This document shows positions 45,076 through 56,300 of a stretch of DNA of 64,000 nt, piece after piece. The stretch is from the NCBI GenBank assembly GCA_017654935.2, contig CM065699.1, positions 21,022,851-21,086,850 on the forward strand, read 5' to 3'. The stretch's first letter is position 1. Every line of letters begins with the position of its first letter. Position numbers and translations under genes: made by a program. A model generated the notes under the pieces. The model had not been told where the DNA came from. It made no database searches and saw only the letters and a list, made by a program, of their open reading frames with translations. Source of the stretch: Phymorhynchus buccinoides (lineage: Eukaryota > Mollusca > Gastropoda > Neogastropoda > Raphitomidae).

Positions 45076-45572
45076 CTAAAGGGCCTGCCACACACATGAT
45101 TTGGATCTGAATGCAGACCTGCCTACCCCCACTTTCTTTTTTAGGTACTCCACAAAATAAAATTCCGTACTTTTTCTCTAAATTCCGTATTTTGCAAGGA
45201 GACTCCAAAACGGAACATTACAGAACATTAAACCGCCATGCGAAATGACGAAAAACACTCGATTTTGACCAATCTTAGAAGACCTTAAGTTCAAATTTTT
45301 GCGGTATTAATTTTCCATTTACCATACTGCAGTACCGGGACTCAAAATCGTGTACAAAATACGGAAAAATCGTATGGGTAGGCAGGTCTGTGAATGCGAT
45401 GCGATTTTGACTGAGTCATGATTCACATGAAATTCATGGGTCTACTTGAGTATAGTGAGCGAAAATGGCAGAATTATTTTTAGACGGAAGTATTTCACGT
45501 GAATCATGACTCACGTAACCCAATCGCATCACATCCCAATACGATTTTACGCGTGTGTGGCGCCGGCTTTAG
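45076..45572. mobile_element. MITE with CTAAAGGGCCTGCCACACAC-type ends
   Basis: Left CTAAAGGGCCTGCCACACAC and right 'gtgtgtggcgccggctttag' pair imperfectly; inner 'gatgcgattttgactgagtc' and 'atgactcacgtaacccaatc' also pair. Split by the nested element at 45114-45390. The ends resemble those of the MITE at 26425-26576. Confidence 0.75.
45114..45390. mobile_element. Nested MITE with CAGACCTGCCTACCC ends, 6-bp TSD
   Basis: Perfect inverted ends CAGACCTGCCTACCC/GGGTAGGCAGGTCTG, flanked by TGAATG at 45108-45113 and 45391-45396. Confidence 0.92.
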
Positions 45573-45760
45573 ACACATCAATGTTCGTCGGTGTTTCTTC
45601 GCATATCAAGTCTTTGAAACGATATGTTTTGGCAGACAGGCAAACAAGACGTCAAGCCGATGTCCAACTGAACCAGTTTCTCCCTTTCTTTCAGTCTCTC
45701 GCATACACTTGCACAAAACGAAGCAAAAAGAAAACACTGTTGGTCATTGTAGTCAAGTTC

Positions 45761-46332
45761 TTAAAGGTGGACCCTGACGGATGCGTTTTTGCAAGAAACA
45801 TGTCGAGATCACCAGAAAGACAGCATTTTCAAGGATCGGAACACTCTCTTTGATCTGATTTCCTAGAAAGTAAACCGTCAAAACGTCGATTCCTCCTTGG
45901 CAGAGATGCCAGAGAGAGTAGCCATTTTGGATGGGGTGGGTGAAGGTCACTCATTGTGGTAGAAGTGTTGCTTTTTTTGTAATGCAGTAAAAAAAAAAAT
46001 TGGAGCTGTCTTCTTTGTTGTGAGCGAAACTCCTTTAGATAATCTGTATAAAAAAAAAAATTTAAGAGAAAAAAAGGCTTGTATTGCGAACATTTCGTGC
46101 AAACGATTTGGTCTAAACGCAGGCGGCCATTAGAAAAGAGACAGCACAAGCCTTCTCTTTGGGTGAAATAATTTGATTTCTAGCACCTCCGCCAAGGAGG
46201 AATCGCCGATTTGACAGTTTGATTTCTAGGAAACCAGAGCAAAGTGAGTGTTGCAATCTCTGTAAAGGATGTTTACCTGGTGATCTGGACATGTTTCTTA
46301 CAAAAAACTCATCCATCAGGGTGGCCCTTTAA
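45761..46332. mobile_element. Fold-back element
   Basis: 45761-45905 and 46180-46332 are inverted copies ('agaaacatgtcgagatcacc', 'gattcctccttggcagag'), separated by about 275 bases of AT-rich sequence. Confidence 0.8.
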
Positions 46333-46334
46333 AA

Positions 46335-46730
46335 TTAAGTTAAATACCAATTGTTAAGACAGCTGCACAAGCAAAAAGCCTAACAATATTTTTCACACTA
46401 GAAATAAATCCAATCTTCTCGGTACAATACAATCATGTGAGACTCTAGCAGCCCCACATGAGAATGATACCAAACGTGTCCCATAATTGTACTTAACAAT
46501 CGACACAAAATTCACTCACACTAGCCACAACGCCCTATAAACTAATTTACATGCATTTAAACACTGTTCTCATAACCATGGCGACGATTCACAGAGATTT
46601 ACGCTCAGGGGCTTTTGAACCTTTCTGCAATTTGCTCACAATGTCCAGTGAACTATTTTATTTAAGATCATGTTCCCGAAACCAACCTTGATGATTCATT
46701 TACACAGCCCCATTCCCGCTTACATTTTTG
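46335..46730. other. Presumed 3' flank of the ZC3H18-like gene
   Basis: No repeat or coding signature recognised. Confidence 0.4.
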
Positions 46731-46734
46731 CTTT

Positions 46735-47100
46735 AGATTCTTTAATCTTTTGCTTTTTTAAGACATAAGTTTCTCTGGGCAATTTGTAGATTTTTTGTTT
46801 TATCTTTTGCTTTTTACGATAGATTTTTTTTTTAAATATGTAGAGATTTTTGTGTGTGCACTTTTTAATTTATTTTTAATCTTTCGCTTTTGATCTAGGT
46901 TTCTCCAATCTGTAGAGGTGGTTTTTTTCTTCTTTTGTTAGGAGCAAAGTTTCACTGGGCAATCTGTGGAGAGGTGTTTTTTTAAAAAAATCTTTCGCTT
47001 TCTAACAGATGGGTTTCTCCATGCAATTTGAAGAGGGTTTCAGTTTCCTTTTAATCTTCTGCTTCTTGAGAGACATGTTTTTCTGGGCGATCTGCAGCTC
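46735..47100 (-). repeat. Degenerate ~55-60 bp tandem array spanning the stop codon
   Basis: About six diverged units, each reading on the minus strand roughly 'cagattgcccagagaaac', a variable spacer, then 'aagcaaaagattaaa'. The first unit (47040-47100) is coding (LQIAQKN, SLKKQKIKRK). The others lie in the last codons and the 3' UTR. Confidence 0.7.
46869..46874 (-). terminator. Candidate polyadenylation signal of the ZC3H18-like gene
   Basis: AATAAA on the minus strand about 130 bases after the TAG stop at 47002. It sits inside the A-rich tandem array, so chance occurrence is possible. Confidence 0.45.
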
Positions 47101-47351
47101 CACCTCGGCCAGCTCCCTGCGCAGTCGCTCGGTCATCTCACTCTGGTCGGAGGAGGAGGCGCCGCCCTCCTGGGAACAGCCGGAGCTGCTGGCCAGGCCG
47201 GAGTCTGGGGACAGGGAGCTGGAGCTGGTGGAGGAGGAGGACAGCGACTGCAGGATGGACGAAGCCGCTGAGGAATCAAAGTCCTCAAATCTCAGCTCCA
47301 TCGCTTGGGTCTGCTGCTGCTGTTTCTGCCGGCGTGTCGGGCCGGTAGTTT
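47002..47351 (-). CDS. ZC3H18: ZC3H18-like exon 9: C-terminal coiled coil and stop
   Basis: Acceptor 'tttccatgcag'. Gln-rich start (RRQKQQQQTQ), a Ser-rich low-complexity segment, then MTERLRRELAEVELQIAQKN and a lysine-rich end; TAG at 47002-47004. The coiled coil corresponds to the conserved RREELL-type C-terminus of ZC3H18. Confidence 0.85.
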
Positions 47352-50300
47352 CTGCATGGAAAATGTATAACATTAAACCAAACCAAAGACTGTACAGGGG
47401 AAGATAAACATCCGGTCTCTTTTCCCTATATGAGTAGTGAGGACAGAAACACTGGTTATGTCCCTTTGAAACGTGACACACTTTACACATCGTTAGGCCA
47501 GTTGAATTCTCCGTTCAAGTTCCAGTCTGAGTTTTTGGATAGCCTCCACTGTGAATAGTGTACTGTCGCCACTAACGATAACTCTATCAGCCCGGTTCGC
47601 CGAGCTTTTAAGTAATCCATCTTACCCTTTTAGAATATCTTTGACCAAACCAAACAATGCCCCCCCCCAAAATTAATTAAGGAAATTTCTAGTGCACTTG
47701 TTCTTTAAGCTCTGATCGCTTAAAGGTGAATTCAAAGGAATGCACACACAAAATAAGCAAATAACAAACACTAGTTATTCAATGCTGTCTCTTCCCTTCA
47801 CATACATGGTCCAACAATTAATATATTCTATTCATAACATTATTTTCGTCACTTTATTTAGCAGTTTCATACTCTGAGACCAAAAAAAGTAAGTACATAC
47901 ATCTATACCAGAAACGTGTGCACGTTCAGTGATGTCCCGAGGCCCCGGTCATAGGCCATTGACCTATTAAAATTGAAAATATCCTATTGTGTTCTTCCCT
48001 GTCAGGACAAATGGATGATTAATTTAACACTGGCACGCTTTGTCTTATTGATTTCCGAAAGAGCCAGGACATTGTCCTATTGATTTATCTTATCTCAGGA
48101 CAGTTGTCCTATTACTTTTCGATCCTCGGTACATCACTGCACTTTATGAACACACACACACACTGACACAAATACAAAAACCTTTCAGTTCAAACTTAAT
48201 TCTGTTAAACAAGGCCCGAATGTTTCTTTCACTTCAATCTCATTGAAAATCGAATATTTTGTTGTTGTTTGTTGCTGTTCTCAAAAACTTGCTTTTCAAT
48301 CCTAATTTCTACAGCGTTCACATTTATCCGTTGGAGACCCCCGAAGTCGGAGTGTGGCTGCCCATGTGGCAGGGTAATAAAAACAGTCACACTCGTAATG
48401 TTCTCATCCCTAGCTGATGCATTTGTACCATAGTGTTCGGCTATTGGGATGATCCCTGGAGTCTTTTAGCCAAAGTACATCAACAAGAACAACAAATCCC
48501 TTGGGGAGGAGATAATTCTAAAGCAGACTGAAATTTTACAAATTACACATGCTTCTTACATCAACAGTGTCAGAAGACTATCTCCCTTATAAAAATAATA
48601 ATTTGGCATTCCTTTAACCCTTTGCGCACTGCCAATTTGCCCAGCGGGCTACACTCCCAGCCTGCAGGTTCTGAGAGAGAGGTACTAGTTTTATTACAAA
48701 ACAGACCAACAAAATAATGAAAGTGCTTGCAAATTATTTAAAATTGCGCAAGGAGTTTAGCGATCATTCTGACGCAAATAGCTTCAGAATAAACATATCT
48801 TAGTCATTAATAGTTTCTAAATTGATAAGCAAAGTAAATGGAGGTCCCTGCCCGACAATTTGTCGGCGCAGGCGCTGGTAGCTGCACTAGAGCGTCCGAA
48901 AAATTGTCGGGCGCTGGGCAGAATGAGTTAATCCGCTGAATTCTGTCAAATTTGGTTACCAGACTGCGATTTCCTTGCAGGTCTCCGTGCAATCTTCTTT
49001 TGAGGGGAAGACTTTTCGGGCCCGTTTGGTGCAGGTCTTTTCAGCGCCGACTGTTGAAAACAAACAAAATCAAACAATGTGTTGACTTTCATTTCGCATT
49101 TGTCACTTTTCCTCTCTTCAAGATTTGTGCTAGTGTGTGTAGTTAGAACATAAATGTGGTTGCAAGCATTGACGGTATATAAATTGATAATTATGATATA
49201 CCATATTTTCCGGACTATAAGCCGCTACTTTTTTCTTCAACTTTGACCCCTGCGGCTAAAACAACGATTGCGGCTAATTTGTGAATATTTCTCCTTCCGT
49301 ATTTTAGGCTGGTCGTCAACTCCAGCCTGTGTGTGTTGACATCGTCAATCTCGGTAAAAACGAACCGTTCTCATGCCGAAACTGAAGAATTAAATCAGCG
49401 ATATCACGATCTGACCACTACATTTCACTACTTTTATGCACATGTGTCATCACTGAACAGTTTATGATCAAAGTTTGAACTGAAACAGTCACGATCGTTT
49501 CGATCTTTACGAACTCTGTGCACATAGGTGATTGGTCACACTCCATAAGTTGGAACTCAGTGAATGGTCTCACTTTACAAAAAATAAGTTGAAAAGCAGC
49601 TCCTTTCCGTTATCAAACTGATAAATCGGCGTTAGTGTGTGCACTGAAACACTCGCTGAATGCAAACAACTTAACTCACAAAATCTGATAAATGAAAGCA
49701 GCTGGCGCATTAGCGTTTGCCGTGATTTCGCATCTGCGGTATGCGCTGCGCCATTTTGTCAGCCGAGTTGTATGCGCGGTAAAACTTCTGTGTGTGCAAA
49801 CTGTGACTGAAAATGAACTGCCAGTACGTTACTTTGTCATGTTTTGTGTTGTGTTGTGTCGTTGTGCAGAATCCAGTATTTAGTAGGTCCGTTATGGCGA
49901 AGATTTGGTCTGTATTGTTATGTGTAGTTTGTGTGCAAATGCAACACGGGCCATCAAAGTTGCCGTGGCTTTCGATCACGAGTTCGTCTGCTCGTCTTCT
50001 CAGGTTCGTTTTTCCTTTTCAGTCTCTTGCGGCTTAGACACTGAATGCGGCTTTATCGTTGTTTTTTCCAGAATTTTAATAAAATTCAGGGGGTGAGGCT
50101 TAGACAACGGTGCGCTTTGTAGTCCGGAAAATACGGTAGATGAATGAAGATGGGTTATAATAAGAATGAACACTTTACGTGAGAATATGGGTCTTCTTTA
50201 CTTGTTTCTTTATTTCTTTGCAAAGTTTGTTATATGATTGCGACAAGTGTCAACAATGTATAAATAATAATGTGAATGTGAAGTGTCATTTTGTTCAGAC

Positions 50301-53300
50301 AGAAATCTGTGTCTGTAGCAGGTATGTTCACAGAAACCAGTTCTTGAAGAGTAAACCAACGGAACATCGAGGGGAAAGCATATGAAAAGCATACATAAAA
50401 GGATATTAAAAATAAATTAATAAATGGAAGTGAAATGAGAAGCAATGTTAGCAGTCATCCATCATCTCACCTTTAAAAAAAAAAAATTCTAATAAGAAAT
50501 AATGTTCGTAGACGTCCATGCTTTCACCTTCATTTAAAAAAAAAAAAAATGAAACACCAACAACAAAGAAACAAAATTTGATTTGAATTTTAAGAAATTT
50601 GAACTGAGACGAAACATGTTTAAATGTCCTGACCGTCTCAGCTGTCCGAGTTTCTTCATGGGGACAGTTCCACTCCATCAACAAGCAGTTCCTGGAAAAA
50701 GCAGCTTTGCAGATTACTGTGAAAGAGCTGCAGTGAAATTCAAAGAGACAGTGCATGGCCATCTACTCTCACCTTGGCCGCAGCTGCCTTCAGAGGCCGC
50801 TGTCCTTTTCTGGGTTTTACATTCAGTTTCAGAGTCGTGGCTCCGGTTTCTTCAGAGTCTGAGGACAGAGGAGAACTCCCTGAACAAAGCTGGAAACTAC
50901 TATGTGTATATTATTTATTGCAGTAATGAATCTAAAGTTAGTTGTGTGGTTTTTTTAACAAGGTTCATACTTCAAAATACCCATATTTTTCTGACTATCA
51001 GACTATTATAAGGTGCTCCCTCAAATTTTACACAAAATTCAGATTCTGTTATTATATTTTCTTACAATATTATAGGGCGCAGGGGTCTCAATCTGGTTTT
51101 TAAAAAAAGGTATCACCTTATAATTATACTAATAGTCTGAAAAATATGTCAATCTGGAATTCAAAACCCTTTTCCCAAGCTTCCCAGACCATTCTTCAAA
51201 GATTTCTTGGCAGTCTTCTACTTTTATCGAGACAAAAAGTGCTGAGGCTGGAAGAAGAAGAAAGACAGAGTAAGACAGACAGATGGAAAGAAAAGGGGGT
51301 TAGAGAAGTATTTTTCCATCTGTGCCGGTGAATATGGTAAAATACTTTTATGAAAGGCAAATGGGCACAAAAGTTTAGACACACCAAACAAAACAAATGT
51401 CCAATTTGCTGGCAATTCAATACAATGATCAAATTGCCTGAAACAACAAGAAAGAAACGACAAATACAAAAATTAAACTTGATCAACCTCGTCCAAATAA
51501 AGTCTAAAGACTGACAATACACAAACAAGAGACCACAGAAAAAACACATGCATACCTGCTCCTTGGGCGACAGGACTCGAAAGACTGCAGACACTGTTGT
51601 TCACAGACACTGATCCATCAGGTGCTGAACTGTTGCTAAACGACAACCGCAACCTGGGCTCATCAGACTCTGGGGGGAAAATTGACTTTGTGCGTGATTG
51701 TTCTGCTACCGGACGTTTTGCTGGGAGGGGTTTCAGTGAAAACGAAACAGGATTTGAATTTGATAAAGCTTTCGACTGTGCTGCTGACTGTGCAGATGGG
51801 GAGCGGGATTGTGAACGCGACCTTGAACCAGAATTTGACCTGTCGCCCGGTCTAGAGTTTGATGAGCTTGATGACGACCTCGATGATTTTGAAGATGCAG
51901 ATCCAGATCTTGAGCGGTTTGTGAACTGTCTCGATGGTGACCCTGGTTCACTGGGTGAGCGTGACCTTGATGATGCGAAATTTGGTGATTGCGAACGTTG
52001 CTTGTGTCTTGCCTTGGACTTGCGGTTTGGTGACCTTCCCTCATATGCACCTGATCTTGGGGAGGGAGATCTGGAGCTTTTTCGCCGCCTGTGTGATGAT
52101 CTGGAGTGTTTGTGGGAACTGGATTTGTCTGATGCTCTGAAAAACAAACCATCACAGGATCAGGTAAAGTTCAGAATAAAGGTTAGAAATAAACTAAAAT
52201 TTTAAAAATCCAAGTGCTATATAAATTTTGAGGGTTTGTAAAAGATATAAGAATACAAGTTTTATATCAAAAGTATTATATATTTATAACAATATAAGCA
52301 TATCATGAGTTGTTTGTGTGAAATAATTAATGAATGCTATTACTGCGATCATGTTTAAAGAAAGAAATGTATCTAACTGTGTGGTTGTGCACACATGATG
52401 GTGCTTTCATAATAATGGCATAAAACATCAGATACAGTGGAATCTACCTAACTCAAGAACGCTTACCACAAACTATTGAATAACTCACAATATTGTTGAT
52501 CCCAATTTAATCATTATGCCAAAACGTCTTCTTATCTCAAAATACTGGCTACCTCAAAATAAAATATCAGTCCATTCAACTTTGTCTTACCAGGCTGCCA
52601 CTGTACTTTATTTGTTCACTACGCAAAATGCACATGGAAAAGTGGGTTCATGCGTGCATTCCACATTTGTGTAAATTCTAGATGTCCACCTTTTAATGTT
52701 CATAAATATGTCAAAATATTTATAGAACTTTAAGAACACGCATTGCATGGTCGTGCAAAACATACCCGTGTTGTTAACCTTCATTTAGAAAAGGGAATAT
52801 ATCCTCAAAGGATGATACAAGATATAGGTTGTTATACTAATTCTTTTCTCTAAAGGAAAGACATAGGCAGACAACACGCATCAATTCAAACCTTAACCAG
52901 GGAAAAGGGAATATATCCTCAAAGGATGATACAAGATATAGGTTGTTATACTAATTCTTTTCTCTAAAGGAAAGACATAGGCAGACAACACGCATCAATT
53001 CAAACCTTAACCAGGGAAAAGGGAATATATCCTCAAAGGATGATACAAGATATAGGTTGTTATACTAATTCTTTTCTCTAAAGGAAAGACATAGGCAGAC
53101 AACACGCATCAATTCAAACCTTAACCAGGGCGTGTCGTTCCCATTCAGAGGCGCCCTGTGTCTCTTTCGGTGTGACTTGCCGTACTGCCTGCGTCTACTC
53201 AGCTCTCGTCCAAACCTGTAAGCAAATATCTGACTGTTATAAATTGTGGGTCGATTCCACACAAAGCAAAACCAAAGAAAATAACCTATTCGACTCGGTC

Positions 53301-56300
53301 AGTATTTTTTAAGAACAAGCTGCAATAATTCAGATTACCTTGTAAGTTGCTAAGGGATCATTAAAGTTATTGATTGATTGATTGATTAATGGTGTTCAAA
53401 ACTAATAAAAAGCCAAAGGTATCAATATAACACATACAAAACAAATCCATTTTTCTCACCGTTTATCAGTTAAATACCAAAGGTGATTTATTATCAATTG
53501 ACATAAAATTTTCAACAGAAGACGAATGATAAAAGAACAGAAAAGGGCAAAACTGAAATACAAACATGGAATGAATAACATAAAAGTCAGAGAAGAGATT
53601 CTCAGAGGACCAAAAAGGAGGAACAAATAGGCGAGAGTCCGGGCGCTGGCACAGGCCCGTAGTGGGGTCCAGGGGCAAAGCCCCCTGAAGCTGACGAATT
53701 TTTGTGTTTGAACCTGCAAAAATCAGCCAAATTATTACAAATTTAATCTCCTTGATGCTACAAAAATTTGCGAACTTATGAAGACCAGTGACTCGGGGCT
53801 AGTGATTTTCTGAGACAGAGAGAGAGAAACAGACAAACAGAATGAACTGATTGAACACAAAATATCTATCGAACTTTTCACTGCATTTTCGCTTCAATAC
53901 AAAACTTAACCCTACCTCCACCCCCTACCCCAAATTTTCTCAACAGATTTACACTGATCTAAAAAATGACCCATGGGACCATCAAAAAGAAGGAAAAATC
54001 TCATCTCTGAAAAGTAGAAAGGATACGAAACTATGAGCAAAAGTCTCAAGAAAAAGACATTAAACACTAACAGAGCACACAAACAAAAGATTTCCCATTA
54101 ATAATTATCACAGTTTACTTCAGTAGATCTGTTACACTAGTCAAAAATCAAATTAACATTCACAAAAATATACACTTAACGAACTAATTCTTGCTTTTAT
54201 CAAATTGGTACGCATGCATATTTACACTTTAAATAAAGCTACCATTGCACTCTGTGCACTGCCCTTACTAGGCGATGCTGCCGAAAATAACTTTGGTGGA
54301 TGGAGTTAATTAGGATGGAGTTAATTAACAGAGTTACTTCCCCTTATTCTTATTTTTATTCTGCGTTCCCAGGCCATATGGCCATAATGGGTAACTAAGG
54401 TATGTATGTGTCCATTTTTTTTAGTTTTCACTGGTCTCCCCGCTGCATACAGCCAACACATTCCGATTTCAGAGGAGCTCAAAGGAGAAAAATTATTTGG
54501 ATTTTTTTTTTTAAATGCAGGAGAAAGGGCCAATAAGTCAGAGAGATAGTAGATGATAGAAAGCAAAGGGAAAAGGCAGAGTCAAAGAGTGTGGCAGATT
54601 AGAGGAAGCTACAAGCACAGACCTTCAAGAAGGCGGGGGAACTATTTTTATGAAAGACTCCCCCCCCGGTATCCCCATGGGGAGAGATTCGTGGAAGGGG
54701 CGGGGTCGTCCAGCTCCCCGTATGGAGACACGAGGCATACACCCACTGCCCCGGCTTTGCCTTATCAGGCATGAAAACTACTGTTCCCAAAAAAGAGGAG
54801 ATTTTTTCAGCCGAGAAATCCTTCCACACGGATTTTCAGCTTAAGTTATGTTCAGTGGGGGGGGGGGGGGGCGCCTTCCAACAACTCGATACATGCGTTC
54901 TCGGCGGACGCCATCTTGGAAATGACAACGGCGGAAGAGCAAAAAGGCGCGAAATGAAGATTGTACCGTGTAAAGATAAAAAAATTTCGTGGGGTGTTTT
55001 TTTAGCGGATATTTTTTTTCTTCCAGCGGAGATCGCTCAATTTCGAAAAAAACTTTGGTGGAGACAGCGGAGCTGTTTTCATGCCTGCTTATTCATTGCA
55101 CTGTCCTGTGCTCACAAAGCATACCTGTCCACCGGGGCACTGTAACTGTTCTCCCATCTCTGGGGAGGAGGAGAAGGGGGAGGAGGGGGCCACACGGGAG
55201 GAGCTTCAGGGCTGATAAAATCTGGCCTGGTCTGGAAATTAATTACAAAAATATTGCATGATTAAAACAGGAAAAAGGCTCATTTATTAAAGTCTCTTCT
55301 TTTCCCACTATAATGGTGTTAAAATTATTATAAAAAAATTAAATTCTAAAAGATACAAAACAATCTAATTTGATTCGTAATGTTGCAAGATATTTAATAT
55401 GAATGCATGAAAATGAAAAAGAAAGTTTACTGTCATTCCGCAATGTATTCTACTATTAATAAACTATTTTCAATGAAACACAGCCACTGAATATTAAATC
55501 AAGCTATATCAGTATATGTGCATGCACACATACAGACAAACAGACAGACACACCGAGCAGATTTTTAACTTCATTTTACATTCATCAGCCTTGCTGTTTT
55601 TGCTGTATTATTCTAAGAAAGGAGCATAATTCATAGGAATATTCAACATTTTAACTTAAAAAAGAAGATGGACATTGTGCATGTGTTTCATTTTATTGCC
55701 CTTTTCTGAACCCCCCTTTTTTTCCTGTCTTTCTTCTAAAACCATAAAAAAAAATATTAACTTTACCTGTGGCTGAGGTTTCCACTGCTGATGGTCTTCG
55801 GTGAACACAGAATTGGTCTTCACTGGTTTTTTAATATCAAACATTTGATACTGGCCTGCAAACACATCAGCAACTAATATTTAATAAACAACAGCTTTCT
55901 ATTTATCCTCTATCCTCTATTCTGACTACTTTTTTCTCTCTCCACTTTTCATTAAAACGAAAGAATTGACTTCATTTGCAGCAAATGGGAAAACTTGTAG
56001 TTTACCCACAAACCTAGACAAGGGTGACCTTTGCTCAAATGGCTTCATCATTGGTTGACATTAGCCTGTATTAGAGGCCAACATGAGAGCTGCACAATAC
56101 ATGATTTTCTACAATAATGGAAAATCGTGGCACAGTTTGGTCTCTTGTAAAACAATACGACTCTCAAACGAAAAAGGCCTTTGCACAGGCTCTAGTACTG
56201 CAGCGAAAGGGATGGGTTGGCCTTTGGGGACCTTCCCCAATGCCAGTTGTCTTTAAATCCTTTTGGCCGAGTGGGGATGCATTTTGGGTAAGGCATTTCT

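Noticed and set aside
51597..52205. 202-codon Asp-rich plus-strand frame
   Set aside because: It is the antisense of the Arg/Ser-rich exon 6; splice sites and the other exons support the minus strand.
53120..53126. Alternative donor CTG|GTTAAG for exon 5
   Set aside because: Joining it to exon 6 makes TGA at the junction, whereas AAG|GTTTGA six bases on keeps the frame open.
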